From Panax quinquefolius (Eukaryota > Streptophyta > Magnoliopsida > Apiales > Araliaceae): a stretch of 64,000 nt of DNA. A program made the translations under genes and the position numbers. A model generated the notes under the pieces. The model made no database searches, was not told the origin of the DNA, and saw only the letters and a list, made by a program, of their open reading frames with translations. Below, one piece after another: positions 12,101 to 23,600 of the stretch. The stretch covers positions 47,524,076 through 47,588,075 of the forward strand of contig CM035162.1 in assembly GCA_020205615.1 (NCBI GenBank), given 5' to 3'. The stretch's first letter is position 1. Each line of letters opens with the position of its first letter.

Positions 12101-15100
12101 CAAGGAGATGGAAATGTTAAAAGCTCGGGCTAATTTAGTCGAAGATAATGAAGCAGCAATTGCTAGATTTTCGGTAGGGTTAAATTGGGAGATTGCAAAC
12201 TAAGTCGAAGGGCAGCATTATCTGGAATTAAAAGAGTTGGTAAATTTGGCTTCCAAGATTGAGAAACAGCTTAAGAGAAGAGGACTACGAGGAAATTCTA
12301 ATGTTGGCTCATCATGGAAACCTAATTTTGCAAAGCACAAGGAAAAACCAATTGTGATCAAACCAAAGGTAGAACCGAAGCAAGGAACGACTAACCAAGG
12401 GATACAAGGTAAAAATGAACAACCTTCTTTTAGTCGTAATCGAAATATTGTATGCTTCAAGTGTCAAGGCAGGGGACATATTTTTAGTCAATGTCCAAAT
12501 CAAATAACTATGTTGTTGCTTGACAATGGAGAGGTGGAGACCGAGGGAGAAGAAATTGACTGATTCTATGCCACCATTAGAGGTAGATGATAGGGAGGTT
12601 GCTATGCATGGTGAGATGTTAGTCACGAGGACACTTAGTACACAGGTAAAAGGGGAAGGAAGTGAACATCGGAAAAATCTTTTCCACACTTGATGTCTTG
12701 TGAATGGGAAGATTTGTTACGTTGTGATAGATGGAGGTAGTTGTATGTGATAGATGGAGGTAGTTGTACTAATGTGACGAGTACTACCACGGTGGAGAAA
12801 TTGGGTTTGTCTACATCCAAGCATCCACAGTCGTATCGTTTACAATGGCTCAATGACAGTGCGGATATCAAGGTGACCAGGCAAGTACTAGTTCCATTTC
12901 CTATTGGTCGGTATGTAGATTAGATATTGTGCGATGTGGTGCCTATGCAGGCGGGACATTTTTTGCTTGGTAGGCCATGGCAGTTCCAGTGTTCTAAAAG
13001 TCGCTAGTCGGTCCCATGTCGGTTGGCTACCGACTAGCGACTAGGGGATTAATCGGCTAGTCGGATTTTCAATTTCTTTTAAAAAAAATATATTTTCCTT
13101 CCTCCTTCATAAGTTTTGAATAAGTAGAATAACATAAGTAACACAAATCATCAAATAAAAATATAAAATCAGTCATTTCTCCAAACCCTAGTCAGATTTT
13201 AATAATTTAATTTATAACTGAAGTTGAAACAATTTAAAAATTAAAATGAAATATTACAATTAACTAAAAAAATTAACTAATTTAATTTATCCAACCTTTT
13301 CTTTAATGCCCACTAAGGAACTAATTAACTAAAACCAAAAAATAAATGTAAACTGTTTACAAAAAAAAAAATTGAGAAACTGTTAAGCCTTATATCAATA
13401 CCTTATATAAGCCTTATAAGCTTATAAGCCTTATATCAGTACCTTATACCAAAGATTTGTTTCATGTAGTCGCTTCATTATGAGAAGAAGCGTAGTCGTG
13501 AAGTGGTAGAAAAAAAGAATGAAGCGCGAAGAGGTTTGAAGCGAAAGCAGTGACGCAGATAGTGGTCAGCGACAATAGGTAGTCGTCGGCGAGAGAAAGA
13601 AACAAGAGCGTGGCCGCTTGGTCAAAGTGAAGGAGTTTCAAGCGTCGTCGGTCGAAGCCTCGAAGGAAGAAGCAGTCGTCGTTCGATTTTTTTCCTAAGA
13701 ACAAGCAGCAGCAGTCGGGTAGGGTTTAAAAGTCATAAACAAAATCCATAAATTACACTATGGCCCCAAACATTTCATATGTTTTGTTTTTTACCCTCAT
13801 ATGCTCCGATTTGTTCCGATTTGCCCCGAATTTACCGACTAGTCGCCGACTTGAGGCCGACTAAGTCGGCCAGTGACTAAAGCAACTGACTAGGGCTTGG
13901 TCGACTCAGCGAGCCTCCGACCCCAATCTAGTCGCCGACTAGTCAGCTGACTAGGCCAACTTTTAGAACACTGGGCAGTTCGATCGAAGAGTTAGGCATG
14001 ATGGTTTTTCTAATGAATATTCTTTTGTAACAATAAAAGGAAAGTTACTTTATGTCCTATGTCACCACAGCAGGTGCATGAGGATCAAATGTATTTGCAA
14101 AAAGATAGTGTTCAAAAAGGTGAGGGTGAAGAAAAGAGAATCAAGAAAAAAAGAGAGAGAAAGATGAGAGAAAAATAAATACATTGGCCAAAAAGAGTAA
14201 TGTGAGAAGAGCTTTGATTTCTAAATAGCCTATGATTTTACTTCAGTATAAAGAGGCGATTTTGAATACTAACGCTAATGATTCTTTATCTAGTGTTGTT
14301 TCATCTCTTTTGCGGGAATTCAAAGATGTATTTCCCGAGGAGCTTTCTCAGGACTACCACCGATTCGGGGAATCGAACATTAAATTGACTTTGTTCCCAG
14401 TGCGACCATTCCAAACCGTCCAACTTATCAGAGTAATCCTGAGGAGACAAAGGAGTTACAAAGGCAAGTGGACGAACTAACGGACAAAAGGTTCGTGAGA
14501 GAAAGTATGAGTCCGTGTGCAGTTCCGGTGATCCTAGTACCCAAAAAGGATGGAAAATATCGATTGTCACGCGATAAATAACATTACGGTAAAATATCGA
14601 CATCTCATCCCTCGTTTAGATGATATGTTATAGATGAATTGCATGGGTCTTGTATCTTTTCTAAAATTGATCTAAAAAGTGATTATCATCAAATAAGAAT
14701 GCAAGAAGGTGATGAATGGAAAATAGCTTTTAAAACTAAGTATGGTTTGTATAAGTGGTTAGTGTTACCTTTTGGTTTAACTAATGCACCTAGTACATTC
14801 ATGAGGTTAATGAATCATGTGTTGCGTCCATTCATTGGCAAATTTGTCGTTGTCTATTTTGATGATATTCTCATTTATAGCAAAAACTTGGAAGAACATT
14901 CATTACATTTAAAATCTGTTTTGGATGTACTTAGGAATGAAAAGTTGTTTGCTAATAAGAAAAAGTGCACGTTTTGTTCGAATAGAATTGTTTTTCTTGG
15001 CTTTTTTGTGAGTTCACAGGGAGTCCAAGTTGATAAAGAGAAAATACGTTCAATCCGACATTGGCTGAGTTCAACGAATGTGAGTCAAGTGTGAAGCTTC

Positions 15101-18100
15101 CATGGACTCGCAAGTATCTACCGGCGCTTTATTCGGAATTTCAGTGAGATTACAGCACCATTGACTGAGGTTATCAAGAAAAGTGTGGGTTTTAAGTGGA
15201 GCGAGGATAGGAAAAGACATTTAAATTGATTAAGAATAAATTGACTAATCCTTTACTTATTCTGCCTAATTTTACTAAAATTTTTGAGATTGAGTATGAT
15301 GCTTCAGGATTAGTTATTGTAGCTGTTTTGATGCAAGAAGAAAAATTTGTGGCGTATTTCAATGAGAAATCGAGTGGGACAGCTTTGAACTATCCTACTT
15401 ATGACAAAGAGATGTACGCTTTGGTGAGAGCATTGGAGACATGGCAACATTACTTGTGGCTCAAGGAGTTTGTGATCCACACCGATCATGAATTACTGAA
15501 ATATTTGAAGGGTCAGCACAAGTTGAATAAGAGGCATACGGGATGGATTGAATTTATCAAGACATTCCCATGTCATTGATCTCAAGGTATATGTTGTCTT
15601 TGTCTGAATATATGTCTTAATATTATTGATTAGAAATTACTTGGTTTTGAAAGGATCAAAGAATTGTATGCTAATAACCTTGGTTTTGGTGAGGATTTTA
15701 AAACTTGTGAAAAGAATGCTATAGGTAAATACTTTAAAGTTGATGGATTTTTGTTTTGGGAAAATAAGTTGTGTATACCTGCATTTCTTTGCGTGAGTTG
15801 ATGGTTATGGAATCGCATGGGGGTGGTTTGATGGGACACTTTGGTGTTGATAAAACTTTAACCGTTTTAAAAGAACATTTTTATTAGCCTCATATGAAAC
15901 GAGATGTTGAGCAAATTTGTGATAAATGCATTACCTGTAAACAAGCTAAATCTTGTGTTCAACCCCATGAATTGTATACATCATTGCCTATACCTAATGA
16001 ACCTTGAATTGATATATCAATGGATTTTGTATCGGATTTACCTAGGTCTAAGCATGGTAATGATTCTATATTTGTGATTGTGGATAGATTTTCAAAGATG
16101 ACACATTTTATTCAATGTCACAAAACTGATGATGCATCCTATATAGTTGATTTGTTCTTTTAGGGAAATTGTACGTTTGCATTGTATGCCTAAAACAATT
16201 TTTTCCAATTGTGATGCTAAGTTCTTAAGCTATTTTTGGAAGGCTTTGTGGTGTAAGTTGGGAACTAAACTGTTATTTTTTACTACTTGTCATCCACAAA
16301 CGATGATCAAACTGTAGTAAATAGGACTTTGTCTGCTTTGTTAAGGGCTATCATTAAAAAGAATATCAGTCATTCGGAGGAATATTTACCACATGTTGAG
16401 TTTGCTTATAATAGATATGTTCATTCTACTACTAAATTTTCACAATTTTAGATTGTTTATGGTTTTAATCCTTCAACTCCATTGGATTTATCACCATTAC
16501 CTATGTCTGAATTTGTTAAGCATATACATGAGAAGGCAAGATTGAAAAAAGGACGGAGTAATATGCGAAGCAGGCCAACAAGAGTCGACGTCAAGTTATC
16601 TTTGAACCGGGAGATTTGAGTGTGGTTACACATGCAGAAAGAACGATTCCCAGCACAAAGATATTCGAAGTTGTTAACGCGAGGAGATGGTCCATTTCAA
16701 ATTCTTGCACGAATTAATGACAACGCCTACAAACTGGATTTACCGGGTGAGTATAATGTTAGTGCAACATTCAATGTTTCTGACCTAAGTCCGCTACGAA
16801 TTGAGGATAAATCATTTTCAAGAGGAGAGGAATGATGAGCACATGCCAAGCCTGAGCTCAAATGGAGGTTGTGATTTGGATCCAGGGCTAGTACCTGTTG
16901 GACACGTGACGGAAGTCGAGCTAAAAAGTTCAAGAAAGGTCTTATAGGTTTGGTGCAAGCAATGTAGATCGAGAATGGTTTGACGATATGCTGCAAGATG
17001 ATTGAAGGTGATCCTAAGCTCATCAATATGGTCAAAGTACAGTAATCAGATCAGGTGGATCACGTCAAGACATGCATGTTGGATCAAAGGATTGAGATTC
17101 GGCGCAGCCTGACAAGCGTGATCGCTACCATTTCCAGTTAAAAAAAGCATGATCAAGGCTTCCATGATCTGGAAAACAAAGGAGCTCGCCCCGGCGAGCC
17201 AAACAAGCCTATCGAAGTCGCAACGACAAGTACCTCTCTGTATTTGTCCACCTCGGCGCCTTCTGAACTCGCCCTAGCGAGTTCCTCTCTGCTTGAGCCA
17301 AAGTACCAGCGTGGCCACACCGCGCTCTAGTATATTTCCAACGCCGCCGCGCCGTAAGGGAAATTGAGTTGACACGTTTTTCGAGGCACACGTTTTTGCA
17401 TATTTTGGCCGTGGATTTGTTTTCTAAACTCATTATTTCCAGTTTAATATTAGTCTTCAATTATAGCTAGGATATTAAGATAGATTTTAATTCCATATTT
17501 GATTGTAATTCCTTATTAGATTCTAGGGTTTACAATTGCTACTATTAGTTAAGGTTTATTGATGTAAACATTATGCTCATTCAATATTATCATATTCATT
17601 AAAATTCTTGTGAGATTATTCTCTTTTTGTTTTTTTAAAGAATTCCCAAGTTGTTTTCTTAGTTCTTCTTTGATATTATCATACAACAATACATAGTTGT
17701 GTGTGACGTCTTCTACCGCATCAATCGTCGATTGTACCGAAATTACCGCTTCATATATAGCTAGGAATCAACGTGTCGTTGGTGTTCATTCAACGCAAAA
17801 TTCTTAACGCGAACAATTATAATTTTAGATTATCGCTACATATAGACGAGAAGTTAAGATGTTGTGAGCAATTCATCCTACAACTTTGCTAGAAACGATC
17901 CGGGCGACGACTACCTCAAGCAAGCGTACCGTGGAGTCCATCAAGATGGCAATAGATCTGTCATGTAGGGATCCAAGATGAAAGATTTGCAAATGCAAAG
18001 CTCTTCTACATGGCCAAAGATTTGCCCAAACTATCTCTTCTTAAAAACTGGTTCGATTACACAGGATTCTATTCAATCTTGGGGTTCATCCACCAAACCG

Positions 18101-20586
18101 TGGCAACTAATATTCATAGTAGAAATAACTACAAAATCAGATTGCAACCCAGCCGGTCTTTCAAGAGTGTAGATCACAACTACTTGCTGAATTAGCAAAC
18201 CACAAATAAGTTATACCAACTCTTATGTACCTGTTTGCTGTTCTCCTTCTGATGTCAGAAAGGAAAATCTTACTGTTGAGAATAACAAATTGGGTAGGAA
18301 AGGAGATTGAATGTAAGAACTCCTTATTTTGGATCAGTACAATTTCTGGCTAGCTCACTCATTAAATGAATTTTGGTAGATGAACATCTTTACTGAATCA
18401 AATTAGTAAATAATTCCAATTTTTGGTCTTTAATAAATGAATGTGAATATGGATTACCATCCTTTCAAACTTTCCTTGGTGTAAAAATTGATTTCTTCCC
18501 ATTTTGGAATTTGATCTATTGAATGATAATATGGATCGCAAACTTTCCATAGCAAGAATTGTTTTCTTCATTCAATCATTAATACCTGTAATTTGCATCT
18601 TTCCATATAAGAATTGTTCTCTTACTTCTAAGAATGTCCATGTAATGTAAGGTAAATGTAACATATAAAGTTATAAACTCAAGGACTATTCTCCTATAAG
18701 GTTCTCTAATCAAGCAAACTTTGGACAAAATCTTGAAACAATTCATTATAGTGATGCATTACCACATTTAAATGTTAAAAACAGCACAAATCAACAAAAC
18801 AATTGGAATACAATATATATATATATTTAATTGTTAAATCCACAACACTTTTTGTTATTTCAACAACAAAAGTATAGGTAGATGTATAGCGATCCACAAC
18901 ACTTTTATAGCTATAGGATATATAGTTATAGCGACACTTTTGTCGTGGAAATAACAATTTCTGTATATATATATATTCATAGCAATTTAGAAGATATATG
19001 TACCCAGAACTTGAGCAATTTCTCCCTCTCATATCTTTCCTCTGTGTGATAATCCAACTGTGCATAGCAGTAAAAAGATACGGATGAGACCAAAATTTAC
19101 AAACCAGACGATAGAAACAAAAGGGAAGCCAATAGGCAAGTCCACCTCTCGACTAGTCTTTAACTCCACATAAAACCTCCTTCCTTCATCAGTTGAATCA
19201 CAGCAATCCATTTCTGCACCCATCAGAATACGATGAGCTCCCAATTTAGTTTTAATTACAGAACAGTATTCAGCATTGGCATCAACATGATGTATACCAC
19301 CTCCATCATCTCTTCTTGGATCTTCAGTAGCAAGGCTCTCAAAACAATATCCCCAATAACATCTAATTCAAAAGATATACATGAAGTCAACAAACCGTTA
19401 TGACAACAGCAATATAATTCCACAAACGATTAAATAAAGTGATCAAGGAATTTATAACTATATACATTTTTCTAAGAAATTTTATTGACTGAACAGAGAA
19501 TATCAACAGCCAAAAGGAGTCAAATCACCCTATAAACAACTGGAATTAAAGACAGCACACTCATTAAGAACATCTTTAAATCTCTACAAAAATAAGACAC
19601 AGAAATAGCCCCAAAGGCAAAGGGACCATAGCACGAAATACGATTCTCTTTCTCTACAAAGCGAAAATTAGATAATTATTGGATGCTTTGTAATTTCCAA
19701 TCCATTGCTTTATGATTAGAAATATATGATTCCATAAATGTATTAAAAAAGCTCGAAGACAAAACCGGGCTGTTCCAAGGAATTCTTGTCACTTTTCTTA
19801 TTCTAGTTCCTTCTCTTTTGACTTGACTAGATTTGGTCAGTATCTGGGCATTCTACCATTTCTCGGGTAGTTGGGTAGTTGCTAATGTTATATAGTTAAA
19901 CAACTCAATTCAATAAAGCCTTAATCCCAAACAAATTGGGGTCACCTAGATGAATCATTTCCTCCACTCTGTTCTATCTAGTGAATTTCAGTTATGTTCA
20001 TGTATAACGTGTCTTTTTTATCACCTCTATCAAAATTAGTTTCAGTCTATACCTACCCCTCAAGCCTCACCAATTTCGGTCTCCGGCAGCTTTGTGCGGC
20101 AGTTGACAGCTGCAAGTTAATGAAGAAGAAGCAAAGAGGTCTCAAAAAAAAACAGAGGAAGAAGAAGCAAAGAGGTGGAACCTCATTTTTTGAGGAAGCA
20201 GTGAAAGGAAAATGCACAGATCATAGATCCAGAATAGTCCTAATTTGCCCCTATTTAATACTTGTAAATCCTGGCAATTCAAGGCAAGTAGCAACCCTGA
20301 CCCGTTCAAGTGGATCAATAGTTGAGACACCGGTTCTTCAGGTTTCCATTATTTTAAATGGGCTTTAACTACATTTGTTTTTTTATTCCAAACCAAACCA
20401 GATTTCCAGCTGGTCCCGTTCAACAGGTTCAACTGGCCGATCAGGTCTGGTTTTAAAAACACTGAGAGAAACTTCGCTGTATCCAGGAAGCTCATTTGAG
20501 ATAAACCTGATAAAACAAAGGCTCAAACAGAATAGATGCAAACAAGAAGCTGAGAGTACCAATGATCATATCTTTCCAATCTTCCA

Positions 20587-20663
<77 letters not shown>

Positions 20664-23600
20664 AAACATAAGATCAGGAAGCCAATGTTTTTCAGACAAG
20701 AGAATACTTAAATATATGTAAATATAATCTACTACCTTCGGCGATCAAGCTCAGTTTTTGGCCTTTCCGGTAGTTTATGTACATCAAGATACACCACACC
20801 ATTCCTTTTGTGCACTCCCATTTCCCAAGGCTCATTCCTGATATAAGCAGTGGCCAGAATCTGCATATTCACCAAGATGACCAGCTCAAAATTTTACAGC
20901 TAGGTTCTTAAAAAGCACATGACTCTTATACTTGTATTCCACTAACCACAGGATACAAGTGAGAAATATTGTTATAAGATTCTAACGTAACTCTATAAAG
21001 AATTCAAACATAAAAACTTGCAGTAAGTCCAAAAAATGAATATTCAAAATCCAAAACTTAACTACTTCAAAGATTAAACGGGTCAAACATTAAATCTGAA
21101 ATACAGTGAAAAAGATGAATGCTAGCTTCATTAGGAAATAAGATGTATTATAAGTAACAGATAAAAAGGGTCAGCAATCACCTTATTAAGGTTGTTGCGA
21201 TACGTCTGCCAGGGACAGAAAACAAGGAAGAAGAGGAAGTGAAGTTAACAGCTTGAACCATATTTATTGAAATATAAGACAGATTTAGCTAGCTCTTACC
21301 ACAAAATGCATATTTTGAAGTGGGATGTTTTTGTTTCTTATGCAAGTAAGAAGGTCGCCAAATCCTTCAGAGCCCAAACCTGGTTTTGAGACAGGAAGAG
21401 AGGAGGTGCATATGAAACATGCACAGAGAGCCAGAAGAAAAGATATTTATATTATTGATATGCTAATTTCTTGCATATTCAGCATCATACCTTTCTTCTC
21501 AATGAAAGTATCAAAACCTTCATTAAGATCAGCTCCCACGTCTTCTGTAATAAGACGCTTAAAAAGCCTCTAATAATGTGATATGAAGAGTAACATAAAT
21601 GAGCTAAAGCATGGAGCTATCAAACATTGGAAAACATTGTGGTGTTCTTCAAAAGAGTAAATTAAATTGAGAAAATGATCCGAAAGGCTCACCAAGCTGC
21701 GATCATCAAAATAGACCTCTCCACCTTCTACACGACTATAGCAACCAAGCTCACATGGCTAATTCGCACCATAAGCCGATATAATGAATTAGATAACATG
21801 ACTGAAACAAGTTAACATGTCAAAAGGAAATTAAAAAAATCCAAGAAGCAATCTAGGAGTTGCATTGTTTTTTGTCTTGAGGAAAAAAAAGACCGTTTAT
21901 TAGGAAGGAAGGTACAAATAAAAGGAGGGCAATATGTCCACCAAAAGAATGCCAGACTAGTGGAAGAAATTAGTCAAAATACAATGACCTTGATAAAGGA
22001 CTTGTCCCTCGTGTGGCCTCTCATTATAGCCATCCACATAAACAAAATAAAATATCTTAAGAAGATGATTAGGTTCACAGACAGGACTTCGTTGTGAAAA
22101 TACCAATTAACCACCATGTCCTCTAAAAGCTTAGAAGTTTTGAAAATGTTGTCCTAAAATAAGAAGTCGCTAGGGCTGTGATATATCATTCCCTTATATT
22201 TTTCCATTGCCTCTTAAACATTTGCAAAGAATGCTCGAGCAAGGATAGTTATCGAAAATATATTACTTTAGTAAGCACAAAATATTGCATGAAGATGTAT
22301 TTGTACATTTATTTATAGAAGGGGGGAGATTATAACCTTAAATTTCGTATAGTACCAATTGCAGATTTAATCTTAAGAGGACTTTGTAAATCTAAAGTAA
22401 TAATCAAAAGAAACTAAAATAATATACATAAATTACCTCCTGAAATGCTATACATTTCCTTGCTAATGTTTCTTCACTTTTAGAAAACTTCAATTCGGAA
22501 ACAAAACGTTCATCATTGCGGACATTAGAGAACCTGGGATTGTAACCATAATTCTGCCTTTGAGGATAAGGTCCAGGCCGAGGAAGGAGGCCAGCTCCTC
22601 GATCATTTTGCCAACGACCACGCCCCATACCACCTCTGGTGTGGTTATTTGTATTACGTAGGGCGGTAAAACTATAAATCAAAGACGAAAGGTGTGAGAG
22701 AGATACGAAGATACATGGTGGGAGAGAGAGAGAGAGCACAATTAAAAAAAATGCACATATGAAAAATATTAGAACAAAGAAGAGCTTTATAAGAAAGAAT
22801 TTCCCTCTTCCTTAAATTAAGGATAGTTAGCATAAATCTAAATGCTGCACAACAAGCATAAAACACCGAGGCCAACCAAATACATGAAGGGATATAATTG
22901 ACTTCATCTACCTGTATCACGTCCCATCTTCTCAAGCGAGTATATAGAGAACCCTAAATCACATAATTATAAGCTTTTTCAATGACTATTTCACACCAAC
23001 CTTCCCATACGACCCCGTATTCTAGATGCACAACCCCCCATCAGTTAAGAACGAAAGAGTAGTGACAGGTAGTTATTACATTTAGTCACCTCCCCGAAAA
23101 AACAGAATGATCTTATAGATGCTGGCAACTAAACTTTGAGTCCAAAATTCTTTAAATCAGAATCCCCTCTTCTTAATAACAATGACATAAAAGAAGAACT
23201 TAAAATCCTCTATTTACTTGCATTTTTTTATTATTTTTAATAAGAAACACTTCTTTCAAATTCCCTTTATAATATTACAGAATTCTTGAAAGTAAAACTT
23301 TTTCCAACCTCCCGGTTTCATATAACAGCTGAAAATTTCGATCACATCAAGACTAACAACAGCCTACCAACAAAGAAAATATTAGTGAAATCCACTCAGG
23401 AAACAAAATAACATACACAACTTCCTATGACTAAATAACATACACAACTTCCTCTCTCGTAAAGTTCTGTCTAGCCACTCCTATGAAGTCAAACTCAATG
23501 TTATCCATTCGCGCTTCAAAGCAAATGGCTCAGAGTACAGCCCCTCAAAGACACCCACAATACCCCATACTTATGCTCAAGAGCCTTACACTTCCACTCC

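Larger units (their letters stand above)
9968..17943 (+). mobile_element. Old Ty3/gypsy LTR retrotransposon inserted in DXO1 intron 9
   Basis: Two direct LTRs (9968-11084 and 16833-17943) flank a primer-binding site, gag, protease, reverse transcriptase, RNase H and integrase in that order. LTR sequences differ at roughly one base in ten in the first 110 positions compared by eye, so it is old. All ORFs have stops or frameshifts. Flanking pentamers (AGGGG and AGATG) do not match, so no target duplication could be confirmed. It is antisense to DXO1. Confidence 0.88.

Noticed and set aside
13462..13704. 80-residue minus-strand ORF inside the hAT element
   Set aside because: No transposase motif (no BED finger or hATC dimerisation region); probably chance.
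9963..17948. Five-base target duplication for the intronic Ty3/gypsy element
   Set aside because: AGGGG on the left and AGATG on the right do not match; left undefined.
17978..18195. Overlapping plus-strand ORFs of 61-64 residues after the 3' LTR
   Set aside because: No family match; they lie in DXO1 intron 9 on the opposite strand with no supporting splice or coding signal.
22404..22739. Minus-strand 111-residue ORF beginning MLSLSLPPC
   Set aside because: Only residues from the acceptor at 22671 onward are DXO1 exon 2; the upstream part is intron read-through from a TC repeat.
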